In this document: positions 1 to 10,177 of the stretch, in pieces
Numbering within the stretch: position 1 is the stretch's first letter
Layout: every line of letters begins with the position of its first letter
Source: Burkholderia anthina
GTDB lineage: Bacteria; Pseudomonadota; Gammaproteobacteria; Burkholderiales; Burkholderiaceae
NCBI RefSeq assembly: GCF_001547525.1
Contig: NZ_CM003768.1
Span: 3,348,001-3,412,000 of the forward strand
DNA length: 64,000 nt
Direction of reading: 5' to 3'
Translations under genes and position numbers: made by a program
The notes under the pieces: generated by a model
Databases searched by the model: none
The model's input: only the letters and a program-made list of their open reading frames with translations
What the model was told of the DNA's origin: nothing

Positions 1-1326
1 GGCGAGATCGTCGGCACCTACCGCAAGCAGGATCTGCCGAACGCCGAGGTGTTCGACGAGAAGCGCTACTTCGCGACCGATACCGAGCCGCTCGTGTTCG
101 AGCTGAACGGCGTGAAATACGGCGTAATCATCTGCGAGGACGCATGGCATGCGTCGGCCGCGCAGATCGCGAAGGCGGCCGGCGCGCAGGTGCTGCTGAT
201 CCCGAACGGCTCGCCGTACCACATGAACAAGGAAGCGGTGCGCATCGACATCCTGCGCGCGCGGATTCGCGAGACCGGGCTGCCGATGGTCTACGTGAAC
301 CTCGTCGGCGGCCAGGACGAGCTCGTGTTCGACGGCGGGTCGTTCGTGCTCGACGGCGAGGGCGCGCTCGTCGCGAAGATGCCGCAGTTCGACGAAGGGC
401 ACGCGATCGTCGAATTCGACGGCGCGCGGCCGCTGCCCGGCGCGATCGCGCCCGAGCTGTCGACGCACGCGCAGGTGTATCGCGCGCTCGTGACCGGCGT
501 GCGCGACTACATCGGCAAGAACGGCTTTCCCGGCGTGCTGATCGGGCTGTCGGGCGGCGTCGATTCGGCGCTGGTGCTGGCCGTCGCGTGCGATGCGCTC
601 GGGCCCGAGCGCGTGCGCGCGGTGATGATGCCGTCGCGCTTCACGGCCGACATCTCGACCACCGATGCGGCGGAGATGGCGCGGCGCGTCGGCGTGCGTT
701 ACGACGAGATCGCGATCGCGCCGATGTTCGATGCCTTCCGCGCCGCGCTTGCCGACGAGTTCGCGGGCCGCCCCGAAGACGCGACGGAGGAGAACATCCA
801 GGCGCGCATCCGCGGCACGCTGCTGATGGCGCTGTCGAACAAGTTCGGCTCGATCGTGCTGACGACCGGCAACAAGAGCGAGATGGCGGTCGGGTACTGC
901 ACGCTGTACGGCGACATGGCCGGCGGCTTCGCGGTGATCAAGGACATCGCGAAGACGCTCGTGTACCGGCTCTGCCGCTATCGCAACGAAACGACCGACT
1001 ACGGGCGGCGCGACGTGATCCCCGAGCGCATCCTGACACGCGCGCCGTCGGCCGAGCTGCGCGAGAACCAGACCGACCAGGACAGCCTGCCGCCGTACGA
1101 CGTGCTCGACGCGATCATGCGGATGTACATGGAAGAAGACCGGCCTCTCGCCGAGATCGTCGCGGCCGGCTACGCGCAGGCCGACGTCGAGCGCGTGACG
1201 CGGCTCATCAAGATCAACGAATACAAGCGCCGCCAGGCGCCGATCGGCATCCGCGTCACGCACCGCGCATTCGGGCGCGACTGGCGCTACCCGATCACCT
1301 CGCGCTTCACCGAACGGCTCGATTGA
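1..1326 (+). CDS. nadE: NAD+ synthase (glutamine-hydrolysing), 5' end cut by the window
   Basis: Amidates nicotinic acid adenine dinucleotide to NAD+, using ammonia from glutamine, in the cytoplasm. The frame is open from base 1, so the start lies upstream; 441 residues are visible. The N-terminal part is a nitrilase-type glutaminase with the catalytic Cys in VIICEDAW (visible codon 45). The C-terminal part is the synthetase, with the PP-loop SGGVDS at about visible codons 184-189 and TTGNKSEMAVGY further on. About 100 residues are probably missing compared with the family. glnB follows 83 bp downstream. The family call is secure. Confidence 0.96.
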   Translation, partial: GEIVGTYRKQDLPNAEVFDEKRYFATDTEPLVFELNGVKYGVIICEDAWHASAAQIAKAAGAQVLLIPNGSPYHMNKEAVRIDILRARIRETGLPMVYVNLVGGQDELVFDGGSFVLDGEGALVAKMPQFDEGHAIVEFDGARPLPGAIAPELSTHAQVYRALVTGVRDYIGKNGFPGVLIGLSGGVDSALVLAVACDALGPERVRAVMMPSRFTADISTTDAAEMARRVGVRYDEIAIAPMFDAFRAALADEFAGRPEDATEENIQARIRGTLLMALSNKFGSIVLTTGNKSEMAVGYCTLYGDMAGGFAVIKDIAKTLVYRLCRYRNETTDYGRRDVIPERILTRAPSAELRENQTDQDSLPPYDVLDAIMRMYMEEDRPLAEIVAAGYAQADVERVTRLIKINEYKRRQAPIGIRVTHRAFGRDWRYPITSRFTERLD

Positions 1327-1397
1327 GCGGTGCTGGGCCGGATGCGGCCCGCCGGCTTACAATCGGGATCGCGATTTTTCACCCAAACGAGCATTGA

Positions 1398-1748
<351 letters not shown>

Positions 1749-1807
1749 GCGCTGCATTCGGCCAATCAGGTCGATCGGGCCGCGGATCGCACGATTCCGG
1801 CCCGCCA

Positions 1808-1845
1808 ATAAAAAACGGTGCGATACCCGGGTGGGTACCGCACCG
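1808..1845 (-). terminator. Rho-independent terminator of the porin gene
   Basis: A 13-bp stem (1816-1828 pairing with 1833-1845, one G-U on the minus strand) with a 4-base loop is followed, reading minus, by a U-rich run (1808-1815). It lies 60 bp beyond the porin stop codon. Confidence 0.8.
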
Positions 1846-1906
1846 ATACGCGCCTCTCGCAGCAGCGTGGAAAGTGTTGTCGAATCGTTCTCTGGACGGC
1901 GCCTGA

Positions 1907-2989
1907 TCAGAACAGGTGCTGGATGCCGGCGTAGACGCCGGTCTGGCTGCCGCCCGGATGCGGGTTGCCCGTCGATACGTCCGTACCGGCCGGATTGGCG
2001 TTCAGGCCGAAGTTTGCGTTCTTGCTGTTGCGTACCGTTGCGACCTGCAGATCGAACAGCGTGCGCTTCGAGATGTTGTACGAGCCGCCGACCGTGTAGA
2101 TGTTCGCGTTGCCGCCGCCGTGGTTCGCGTTCACGTGATACGCGGCAGCGATCAGCGCGGCCGCCGGCGTCGCTTGCCACGTTACGCCGCCCCAGACCTG
2201 CTGCGTACCTGTGATTCCGTTGTTCGCGGGCACAATGCCGGTGCCGTCCGCGCGCGATACTTGATACGCCGCCTGCACTTTGAATTGGCCGAGGAACACG
2301 TTCACGCCCGCGAAGTATTCACGCGAGTACTGGAACACGTCCGAGAAACGGCCATTGCTGTCGCGCGTTTCGTCGTAGATGCCGCGCAACTGGAACAGCG
2401 AGTTCGTATAGGTGACCTGCGCGCCCATTGCACGGCCCGGTGCGTTGGCCGTCGTGTTGCCGTTGAAGCTGGTCGAGTTCGAGAACGAGAACTGGCCGTA
2501 GAAGTCGAGGCCGTAGACCGACGGCGACTGGTACGACACGTTGTTGCTGGTCTTGTTCCAGTTGCGGCCGCGCACCAGCGAGGCCGTCGACCAGGCCGAC
2601 TGGCCGAACGGGTCGAAGTCCCACACGCCGTTGGCGATCGCGAGTTCGCGACCCAGCAGCAGCGTACCGTAGCGGTCGTTCGAGATACCGACGGTCGCGA
2701 AACGATCCCAGATCGAGCCGCTCGTGCCGAGGCCGCCGTTCATCGTGTTGAACGCGCCTTCGAGGTGGAACAGGATCTTGTTGCCGCCGCCGATGTCCTC
2801 GCTACCCTTCAAGCCCCACAGGCTCGTGCCCCAGTCGCCGCTCTCCGCACGGTAGCGATGGCCGTCCTGCAGGCCGTTCATGTACTCGAGGCCGGCATCC
2901 AGGCGGCCATACAGCGTGACGCTGCTCTGCGCGTGCGCCGTCACCACCCCAGCAGCCATCAGCGCGGCCGCGACCAAAGCTTTCTTCAT
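1907..2989 (-). CDS. Outer-membrane general porin (OmpC/Porin_4 family)
   Basis: Trimeric beta-barrel channel for small hydrophilic solutes. Cleavable signal peptide MKKALVAAALMAAGVVTAHA, then QSSVTLYGRLDAGLEY, the typical first strand of Burkholderia porins, and a C-terminal Phe (GIQHLF) recognised by the BAM machinery. Mature length (about 340 residues) fits a 16-strand barrel. I chose the ATG at 2989 because the GGAGG upstream is 5 bases away; in-frame ATGs at 2992 and 3001 overlap or precede that site. It is monocistronic, with its own terminator and a long AT-rich leader. Confidence 0.93.
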   Translation of the reverse strand: MKKALVAAALMAAGVVTAHAQSSVTLYGRLDAGLEYMNGLQDGHRYRAESGDWGTSLWGLKGSEDIGGGNKILFHLEGAFNTMNGGLGTSGSIWDRFATVGISNDRYGTLLLGRELAIANGVWDFDPFGQSAWSTASLVRGRNWNKTSNNVSYQSPSVYGLDFYGQFSFSNSTSFNGNTTANAPGRAMGAQVTYTNSLFQLRGIYDETRDSNGRFSDVFQYSREYFAGVNVFLGQFKVQAAYQVSRADGTGIVPANNGITGTQQVWGGVTWQATPAAALIAAAYHVNANHGGGNANIYTVGGSYNISKRTLFDLQVATVRNSKNANFGLNANPAGTDVSTGNPHPGGSQTGVYAGIQHLF

Positions 2990-3534
2990 CATCTCCTCCA
3001 TACCCTGTCAAAAAGTCAACCCAGACTGCACGAGATGCCCGGAGCGCGAGCGCCGGGCAAAAGCGGGATAACCAGGGAGACCTCGTGCAGGGCCGGTAAG
3101 CGCGGCACGCGGGCAAGCAGACGGAAAACCGTTGAGCGGTCCCGCGCAGCCGGGTCGGCCTGCGGGGTCTCCTTGTTGTGTCGTGAAGCTAAACTACATT
3201 TCACGAACTTCGTTTTGCTACTTTGGTTACTAATTTAGCAAAAATACAATTTTGTGGCGACGGAAATCGTTGTTTGACTAACCGCTGTCGCCAAATTGCC
3301 ATGCAACACGGTGCGCGACAGGTGTCCCAAGGGTCCTCGATTCCCGGAAAACCCTTGTGCCACAAGGGAAACGTGGTTTCCGCGGGCGTGGGTCAAGGAT
3401 TGCCACTATTGACGTTGCCAGGGCGCCGGCGTAAGCACGAAAGTCGCGAAATTGGTAAGTATTTCGTAATGATTCGGGCGATTGCCGCCATCGCCGGTCG
3501 ACGCCGGGAACGCCCGTGCTGCCGCGTGCCGCGC
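2990..3534. other. Intergenic region between porin and LysR gene
   Basis: No convincing gene in 545 bp. The stretch around 3190-3280 is strikingly AT-rich for this genome and lies upstream of the porin, so it probably holds the porin promoter and regulator sites; I could not fix -35/-10 boxes. A hairpin terminator for the LysR gene lies at 3348-3368. Confidence 0.5.
3348..3368 (-). terminator. Probable terminator of the LysR gene
   Basis: CCCTTGTG-c-CACAAGGG (3352-3368) is a perfect 8-bp inverted repeat. Read on the minus strand it is followed by TTTT (3348-3351), which fits a terminator 167 bp after the LysR stop. Its symmetry would also allow a regulator site. Confidence 0.5.
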
Positions 3535-4461
3535 TCAGTCCGGGCTCGGTCGTGCGTCGAGCAACTGCGCGCGAATCCAGCGGTGCGCATCGGTGCGCGC
3601 ATGTTTCGCGTGCGAGTAGACCTTCACCGTGTAACGCGGGATCTCGAACGGCGCGGGGAAGATGCGGATCGGCGCCGCGTGCCGCAGCGCCTGCGCGGCG
3701 CGGTTCGGCACGGTCATCAGGAGTGCCGACTCCGCGATCACGAACGGCGCGGCCAGCACGGTCGGCAATTGCACGGCCACGTGCCGCGCGAGGCCGAGGC
3801 GATCGAGCACGTAGTCGACGACGCCGCGCGACTCGTTCCACGGCGTGACGACGACGTGGCGAGCCGCCAGATACTGGTCGAGCGTCAGCCGCCGGCGGAT
3901 GTCCGGATGCGCGGCGCTCGCGATCACGACGTAGTCGTCGGAGAACCAGTCGAAGTCCTCGATGCCCGGCGCGTCGGCCGCCGATTCCTCGTGGTAGCCG
4001 AGCGCGAAGTCGATACGGCCGGCCGCGAGCTCGTCGACGGAAATCTTGCGGTCCGAATGGACGACGCGAATCCGCAGATGCGGCGCCACGTGCTGGATGC
4101 GGGCCAGGAACGCCGGCAGTACCGCGAACGCCGTGTAGTCGGTCGCGGCGAACACGAACGTGCGGTCGCTGTGCGCCGGATCGAAGCGGCGCGCGCGGGC
4201 GAGCCCCTTCGACATCGCATCGAGCGCGTCGCCGGCCCACGTGGCGATGTCGTCGGCGCGCACGGTCGGCTGCATCTCGTTGCCGAGGCGCACGAACAGC
4301 GCATCGCCGATCGCGTCGCGTAGCCGCGCGAGCGCGTGGCTCAACGCCGACGGGCTCAGCGCGAGTTCGTGCGCGGCCGCCGCGACCGACCGGTGGCGGT
4401 ACAGCGCGTCGAACACGAGCAGCAGGTTCAGGTCGAGGCGGCGCAGATCGGGATGCATCAT
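3535..4461 (-). CDS. LysR-family transcriptional regulator
   Basis: 308 residues, typical for LysR regulators. The N-terminal helix-turn-helix is clear (RSVAAAAHELALSPSALSHALARLR) and is followed by a type 2 periplasmic-binding-like effector domain. The frame stays open 108 bases further upstream, but homology begins at MMHPDLRRLDLNLL, so I start at 4461 (4458 is equally possible). It diverges from the GNAT gene across 134 bp. The effector and target are unknown; the porin downstream is not in an operon with it. Confidence 0.9.
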   Translation of the reverse strand: MMHPDLRRLDLNLLLVFDALYRHRSVAAAAHELALSPSALSHALARLRDAIGDALFVRLGNEMQPTVRADDIATWAGDALDAMSKGLARARRFDPAHSDRTFVFAATDYTAFAVLPAFLARIQHVAPHLRIRVVHSDRKISVDELAAGRIDFALGYHEESAADAPGIEDFDWFSDDYVVIASAAHPDIRRRLTLDQYLAARHVVVTPWNESRGVVDYVLDRLGLARHVAVQLPTVLAAPFVIAESALLMTVPNRAAQALRHAAPIRIFPAPFEIPRYTVKVYSHAKHARTDAHRWIRAQLLDARPSPD

Positions 4462-4595
4462 GTTCAGGTTCGGATGAAGAAACTGCACTTCCTGCAGGCA
4501 CGGCGCGAACGTAGCATGACGGTTCGAACGGCGCCAGTGCGGTTGCGCGGCGCCGCTTGTCCGTTTCACATCCGGGCCGGAGGAGGGCTCAACCC

Positions 4596-5093
4596 GTGCA
4601 AATCGATATTCGCTCCGCGACCGTCGCCGACGTGCCGCTGATCCTGCGCTTCATCACCGAACTCGCCGTCTACGAGAAGGCCGAGCACGAAGTCGTCGCG
4701 ACGCCCGAATCGCTCGAACGCAGCCTGTTCGGCCAAGGCTCGCCGGCGCGTGCGCTGATCTGCGAGGTCGACGGCGAGCCGGCCGGGTTCGCCGTGTATT
4801 TCTTCTCGTATTCGACGTGGCTCGCGCGGCAGGGGCTGTATCTGGAGGATCTGTACGTGTCGCCGCGTTTTCGCGGCGCCGGTGCGGGGCTGCAATTGCT
4901 GAAGGCGCTCGCGCGGGTCGCGGTCGAGTCCGGCTGCGGGCGTTTCGAATGGAGCGTGCTCGACTGGAACGAGCCGGCGATCCGCTTCTACGAGCGCGTC
5001 GGCGCGGCGCCGCAGAGCGAATGGGTGCGCTACCGGCTGGCGGGCGACGAGCTGCGCGCGTTCGCCGACGGCGCGCCGGTGAGCGCCGCGTGA
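4596..5093 (+). CDS. GNAT-family N-acetyltransferase
   Basis: 165-residue acetyl-CoA-dependent N-acetyltransferase. The acetyl-CoA loop is visible in SPRFRGAGAGLQLLKAL, followed by the family motif FEWSVLDWNEPAIRFYERVGA. The YEKAEHEVVATPESLERSLFG segment resembles diamine/spermidine acetyltransferase-like GNATs, but the substrate is not provable here. I start at the GTG at 4596, which lies 8 bases after a strong GGAGGAGG; an upstream in-frame start at 4557 would put that ribosome site inside the gene. Confidence 0.88.
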   Translation: MQIDIRSATVADVPLILRFITELAVYEKAEHEVVATPESLERSLFGQGSPARALICEVDGEPAGFAVYFFSYSTWLARQGLYLEDLYVSPRFRGAGAGLQLLKALARVAVESGCGRFEWSVLDWNEPAIRFYERVGAAPQSEWVRYRLAGDELRAFADGAPVSAA

Positions 5094-5103
5094 CGGGTAA
5101 ACG

Positions 5104-5141
5104 CAAAACGGGCGCCGCGCGGCGAACCGCGGGGCGCCCGT
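5104..5141. terminator. Bidirectional terminator between GNAT gene and hisP
   Basis: A long GC-rich stem, AACGGGCGCC pairing with GGCGCCCGTT and extended by CGCGG/CCGCG, sits between two convergent genes. Minus-strand transcripts get a UUUU run after the stem; the plus side is U-poor. Confidence 0.7.
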
Positions 5142-5164
5142 TCGGGCGTGGCGGGTGACGGGCG

Positions 5165-5944
<780 letters not shown>

Positions 5945-5962
5945 CAGTAATCCTGCGAAAAC

Positions 5963-6676
5963 TTACTTGCCTTGCGGGCGCAGATACGCGAGCCAGCGGC
6001 GCTCGGCCTGGCGGAACAGCCACACGAGCGTGAACGAGATCACGAGGTAGAGCAGGGCGGCGATGCCGAACGCGTGGAACGACATGTAGGTCGCCGAGTT
6101 CACGTCGCGCGCGATCTTCAGGATGTCCGGCACGGTCGCGGTGAAGGCCACCGTCGTCGCGTGCAGCATCAGGATCACTTCGTTGCTGTACAGCGGCAGC
6201 GCGCGGCGCAGCGCCGACGGCAGGATCACGCGGCGATACATCGTGAACGGGGACATCCCGTACGCGCGCGCGGCCTCGATCTCGCCGTACGACGTCGCCT
6301 TGATCGCGCCCGCGAAGATTTCGGTGGTGTACGCGCAGGTGTTCAGCGTGAACGCGAGCAGCGTGCAGTGCATCCCGTCGCGGAAGAACGCATCGAGCAT
6401 CGGCGTGCCGCGCACGGCCTGCAGGCTGTAGAGGCCCGTGTAGCAGAGCAGCAGCTGCACGTAGAGCGGCGTGCCGCGGAACACGTACGTGTACAGCCAC
6501 ACGGCGCCCGACAGCCATTTCTTCTTCGACACGCGCGCGACCGCGAGCGGCACCGACAGGCAGAAGCCGAGGCCGATCGACACGACCAGCAGCCACAGCG
6601 TGATCGCGACACCGGTGATGCGATAGCCGTCGGTGTACAGATAGTTGCGCCAGTATTCTTGGATGAGTTCGATCAT
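5963..6676 (-). CDS. hisM: Basic amino acid ABC importer, permease HisM
   Basis: Inner-membrane permease, 237 residues, with about five membrane helices and the EAA loop GEIEAARAYGMSPFTMYRRVILPSALRRALP that contacts HisP. It matches enteric HisM along its length (start MIELIQEYWRNYLYTDGYR, end AERRWL). The ATG overlaps the hisQ stop by 4 bases (6673-6676), implying translational coupling and a heterodimeric HisQM pore. Confidence 0.93.
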   Translation of the reverse strand: MIELIQEYWRNYLYTDGYRITGVAITLWLLVVSIGLGFCLSVPLAVARVSKKKWLSGAVWLYTYVFRGTPLYVQLLLCYTGLYSLQAVRGTPMLDAFFRDGMHCTLLAFTLNTCAYTTEIFAGAIKATSYGEIEAARAYGMSPFTMYRRVILPSALRRALPLYSNEVILMLHATTVAFTATVPDILKIARDVNSATYMSFHAFGIAALLYLVISFTLVWLFRQAERRWLAYLRPQGK

Positions 6677-7362
6677 AGGTCAGCCTTGCGGACGCCGGTC
6701 GAGTAGCGCTTTTCGAGCCACATCAGCACGAAGTTCGAGATCGTCGTGATGGCGAGGTAGACGGCGCCCGCGATCAGCGTGAAGAAGAAGAACCGCAGCG
6801 TGCCCTTGCCGGCGTCCTGCGACGCCTTCACGACGTCGGCCAGGCCGATGATCGACACGAGCGCGGTCGACTTCACGAGCACCTGCCAGTTGTTGCCGAT
6901 GCCCGGCAGCGCGAAGCGCATCATCTGCGGGAACATGATCCGCGTGAATACCTGCCAGTTCGTCATCCCGTAGGCGCTGCCGGCCTCGAGCTGGCCGCGC
7001 GGCACGGACAGGAACGCGCCGCGGAACGTCTCGGTGAAGTACGCGCCGTAGATGAAGCCGAGCACGAGCACGCCGGCGAGGAACGGGTCGATGTCGATCT
7101 GGTCCCAGCCGAGCGCGTCGGTCGCCATGTTCAGCCAGATCTGCAGGCTGTAGAACAGCAGCAGCATCAGCACGAGATCGGGAACGCCGCGGATCAGCGT
7201 CGTGTAGACGGTGCCGACGCCGTTCGTGACGCGGTTGCGCGACAGCTTCGCGCCGGCGCCGAGCAGCCCCAGCAGGAACGACAGCGCAAGCGAAAGCACC
7301 GCCAGTTTGACGGTTTGCCAGGTGCCGGCGAGGATCAGCGGGCCGTAGCCTTGTAGAAACAT
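6673..7362 (-). CDS. hisQ: Basic amino acid ABC importer, permease HisQ
   Basis: Second inner-membrane permease, 229 residues. Family segments include GAGAKLSRNRVTNGV, TTLIRGVPDLVLMLLLFY and the EAA loop QLEAGSAYGMTNWQVFTRIMFPQMM. I start at MFLQGYGPLILAG (7362); the frame is open 63 bases upstream, but that extension has no similarity to the family. It follows the binding-protein gene after a 228-bp spacer. Confidence 0.92.
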   Translation of the reverse strand: MFLQGYGPLILAGTWQTVKLAVLSLALSFLLGLLGAGAKLSRNRVTNGVGTVYTTLIRGVPDLVLMLLLFYSLQIWLNMATDALGWDQIDIDPFLAGVLVLGFIYGAYFTETFRGAFLSVPRGQLEAGSAYGMTNWQVFTRIMFPQMMRFALPGIGNNWQVLVKSTALVSIIGLADVVKASQDAGKGTLRFFFFTLIAGAVYLAITTISNFVLMWLEKRYSTGVRKADL

Positions 7363-7590
7363 ATGGGGTCCCTGGTGTGGTCCCTGGGGGCGCACGCCGT
7401 GCGCCGCGAAAGACGCGCCCGCCAAGCTGCGCGGAACGCCCCGTGCGTATCATGACCGTCCGCCCCGGCAACGGTGCCGGCTCGCCCGTCGCGCGAGCGG
7501 CGGGCAAGGGGGCGGGCGGCGCGTGGTTGACTGCCTGTACTGCGCGGACGCGGGGCAGCCCCCGCATCCGCTGCTTCTTCTTGTCCGCGT
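7363..7590. other. Spacer between the binding-protein gene and hisQ
   Basis: 228 bp of very GC-rich sequence with several short self-complementary stretches (around 7480-7520). In such operons a structured spacer often stabilises or partly terminates the message so that the binding protein is made in excess; that role is inferred here. Confidence 0.35.
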
Positions 7591-8373
7591 TCAGCGGGCC
7601 GGCGCCGAATAGACGCTGAACGAGAAGTACTTGTGCGACAGCCGGTCGTACGTGCCGTCCTTGTGCATGTCGGCCAGCGCCTGGTTGATCCTGAGCTTCA
7701 GGTCGGTATCTTCCTTGCGCAGGCCGATCGCGGTGCCGTCGCCGATCGTCTTCGGATCCTTCACTTCCGGCCCGGCGAACGCGAAGCCCTTGCCGCGCGG
7801 CGTGCGCAGGAAGCCGTAGTCGGCCTGCAGTTCGTCCTGCAGCGTCGCGTCGAGGCGGCCCGTGCCGAGATCGGCATAGACCTGGTCCTGGTTCTGGTAA
7901 GGAACGATCGTCACGCCCTGCGGTTCCCAGTACGCCTTCGCGTACGATTCCTGCGTCGAACCCTGCTCGACGCCGACGCGCTTGCCTTTCAGCGACGCGA
8001 CCGTCGGCCGCAGCGGCGAGCCGGCCTTCGCGATCATCCGTGCGGGCGCGTCATACACCTTGTCGGAGAAGTCGATCTGCTCGCGGCGCTTGTCCGTGAC
8101 CGTCAGCGACGACACGATGACGTCGTACTTCTTCGCTTTCAGCGCCGGGATGATCCCGTCGAGATCCTGCGCCACCCACACGCATTTCACGTTGATCCGC
8201 TTGCAGATTTCCTTGGTGAGATCCACGTCGAAACCGACGATCTCGCCGCTCGGCGCGGTCGACTCGAACGGCGGGTAGCTGGCGTCGACGCCGATCCGCA
8301 CGGTCTTCCACTCCTTCGCGAAGGCGCTGCCCGCCACAAGGGCGAGGGCGGCGCACAGGGCGGCCTTCTTCAT
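7591..8373 (-). CDS. Periplasmic Lys/Arg/Orn/His-binding protein (HisJ/ArgT-like)
   Basis: Solute receptor of the importer, 260 residues. Signal peptide MKKAALCAALALVAGSAFA, then KEWKTVRIGVDASYPPFE, the usual opening of family-3 binding proteins; GFDVDLTKEICKRINVKCVWV and the ligand-arginine region follow. I start at 8373, which is about 7 bases after GAAGG; an ATG at 8379 (MEMKK) sits too close to that site. It is the first and presumably most abundant product of the operon. HisJ and ArgT cannot be told apart here. Confidence 0.92.
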   Translation of the reverse strand: MKKAALCAALALVAGSAFAKEWKTVRIGVDASYPPFESTAPSGEIVGFDVDLTKEICKRINVKCVWVAQDLDGIIPALKAKKYDVIVSSLTVTDKRREQIDFSDKVYDAPARMIAKAGSPLRPTVASLKGKRVGVEQGSTQESYAKAYWEPQGVTIVPYQNQDQVYADLGTGRLDATLQDELQADYGFLRTPRGKGFAFAGPEVKDPKTIGDGTAIGLRKEDTDLKLRINQALADMHKDGTYDRLSHKYFSFSVYSAPAR

Positions 8374-8739
8374 TTCCATCCTTCTGTTGCTGACTTTCCG
8401 GGGGCGCTCGCGGCCGGTCGGACCGGGCGCCGCGGCGTATTCTAGACGGCCAAAAATCGCCGATAGGCGCTCTGGCGTGGGCGGTCGCCTCGAGGGCGAA
8501 CGCCAAAAGGGCGGTATTTTACCCGAACGCGATACCCGGAAAACGGCAATCCGGCGCGATCGACCGATTCCTCGATTCGGCTGTTGCGGCAGTCGTGGCA
8601 TTCGCAACGAATATTCGGGCAATTGGTGGCGTGCTTGCAACAATGAGGTGCATTGGCGGCGGATTGTGGCGCGTTCGGCGTCCCCCTACAGTGGAGGTAA
8701 ACCCGAACAGAACACCTGCGCCCCCGAGCGTCCACCCCC
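8374..8739. other. Divergent intergenic region
   Basis: 366 bp between the importer operon (minus) and the pirin gene (plus). It must hold both promoters. Part of it is relatively AT-rich (about 8510-8650), but I see no clear promoter boxes, palindrome or gene. Confidence 0.4.
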
Positions 8740-9450
8740 ATGTTCCAGATCCTGCGCGCCGAAGACCGCTGGCACACGCGCCACGGCTGGCTCGAATCGA
8801 GTCATAGCTTTTCATCCGCCTGTCGCACCGGGCATGAGCCCGCGCCGGTGCGTCCGCCCGTCGGCGCGTTGTGCGTGCTGAGCGAGGACCTGATCGCGCC
8901 GACGCGCGGTTTCGGGATGCAGCCGCGACGCGACGTGGAGATCGTCACTTACGTGCTGGATGGCGTGCTCGCGCACCGCGACAGCCTCGGCTGCGGCGCG
9001 ATCGTTCGAACCGGCGGCGTCCAGCGGATGAGCGCCGGCACGGGGCTCGTGCACAGCGAAACCAACGCGTCGCGCGACCGGCCGCTGCACCTGTTGCAGA
9101 TCTGGCTGCAGCCGGCCGGGCGGGGCGGGCGGCCCGATTACGAGGCGCGGCGTTTCGCCGACGACGAGAAGCGCGGCCGGTTGAGGCTCGTCGCGGCGCC
9201 CGACGGCGGCGACGGCGCGCTGTCGATGCGGGCGGACGCGCGCATCTTCGCGGGGCTGATCGACGGCGACGAGACGACGGCGTTCGACGTGCCGGCCGGG
9301 CGCAGCATCTACGTGCACGTGGCGCGCGGCGAGGTCGAGGTCAACGGCCGCGCGCTGGCGGCCGGCGACGGCGCGCGGATCGGCGGGGCGGACGCGGTGG
9401 CGTTCGCGCGCGGCCGGCTGGCCGAGGTGCTGCTGTTCGACGTCGCCTGA
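8740..9450 (+). CDS. Pirin-family cupin protein lacking two metal ligands
   Basis: 236-residue bicupin of the pirin/YhhW family, whose members are metal-binding quercetinase-like enzymes or redox sensors. The N-terminal cupin keeps GLVHSE with its His and Glu ligands. The usual HPHRD motif with two further metal-binding His residues reads QPRRD here (codons CAG CCG CGA CGC GAC near 8929). The normally conserved SFADYYDP segment is also altered (SFSSACRTGHE). Metal binding is therefore doubtful, although the rest of the fold looks intact. Confidence 0.85.
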   Translation: MFQILRAEDRWHTRHGWLESSHSFSSACRTGHEPAPVRPPVGALCVLSEDLIAPTRGFGMQPRRDVEIVTYVLDGVLAHRDSLGCGAIVRTGGVQRMSAGTGLVHSETNASRDRPLHLLQIWLQPAGRGGRPDYEARRFADDEKRGRLRLVAAPDGGDGALSMRADARIFAGLIDGDETTAFDVPAGRSIYVHVARGEVEVNGRALAAGDGARIGGADAVAFARGRLAEVLLFDVA

Positions 9451-9454
9451 AACG

Positions 9455-9489
9455 AAAAAGGGGACGCAGGCCGATGCCTGCGTCCCCTT
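9455..9489. terminator. Bidirectional terminator between pirin and Spy-like genes
   Basis: A perfect 14-bp stem (9458-9471 with 9476-9489) around the loop CGAT. The left flank gives a U-rich tail on the minus strand, so it mainly ends the Spy-like gene and probably also the pirin transcript. Confidence 0.8.
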
Positions 9490-9519
9490 CGGCGCCGCGG
9501 CGCGACGCGGCCCGCCTGC

Positions 9520-10074
9520 TTACTGCGCCGGCGCCGACGCGCCCTTGGCGGCCGCGCGATGCTGCTCCCAGCGCGCCTTCATCTTCTCGTGGCGCTGCTC
9601 CATGTTCGCGAACTGCTGCTTGAGCGCCGTGCTGACCATCGTCTTCTGCTGGTCGTTCAGTCCGTTGTAGAACGTGAGCCATGCGGCGGACGTCTGCTCG
9701 AGCAGTTGCGCGTTCTGTGCCTCGGCCTGCTGGCGCGCCGAATGCATCGCGCTCAGGTCGAGGATCGGCTGGTTCTGCTGCGCCTTGAACTGCTCGCGCA
9801 TCTGCTCGTGGCTCTTGCGCATCGCGTCACGGTTCTGCTTCATCGTGTTGACGGCCGCCTGCCATTGCTGTTCCTGCGACGCATTGAGCTTCAGCTGGTC
9901 GTGCAGTTTCATGATCGCGCCGAACGGGCCGCCTTCATGCTCGCCGTGCATCCGGTGCATGCCGGGGCCGCCCGGCGGCGGCATGTCGTTGGGCTGCGCG
10001 GCATGCGCGGTGCCGAATGCGAGAGCGAGCAAGGCGGCGGCCGCGATGGCCACGCGGGAAGTCTTCTTATACAT
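9520..10074 (-). CDS. Spy/CpxP-like periplasmic protein (LTXXQ family)
   Basis: 184-residue envelope-stress protein of the Spy/CpxP class: periplasmic helical chaperones or kinase modulators. Signal peptide MYKKTSRVAIAAAALLALAFGTAHA, a His/Met/Pro-rich start (NDMPPPGGPGMHRMHGEHEG), then Gln-rich helices with LTXXQ-like repeats (LNASQEQQW, LNDQQKTMV). The ATG at 10074 has GGAGT upstream. It is divergent from a two-component system, the arrangement of cpxP and cpxRA in enteric bacteria. Confidence 0.88.
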   Translation of the reverse strand: MYKKTSRVAIAAAALLALAFGTAHAAQPNDMPPPGGPGMHRMHGEHEGGPFGAIMKLHDQLKLNASQEQQWQAAVNTMKQNRDAMRKSHEQMREQFKAQQNQPILDLSAMHSARQQAEAQNAQLLEQTSAAWLTFYNGLNDQQKTMVSTALKQQFANMEQRHEKMKARWEQHRAAAKGASAPAQ

Positions 10075-10177
10075 TTCAGAAACTCCTTGAATCCAAAGGG
10101 TCCGACGATGCGGTGCCGGGAAAGCCGGGTACCGCATCCGGTAAGACGCAGGTTAGCGATGCAGGCCCCGGCGGGTG

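Noticed and set aside
1770..1803. Hairpin after glnB as a terminator
   Set aside because: Short stem (CGGGCCG/CGGCCCG) with a long loop and no U-tract on the plus strand.
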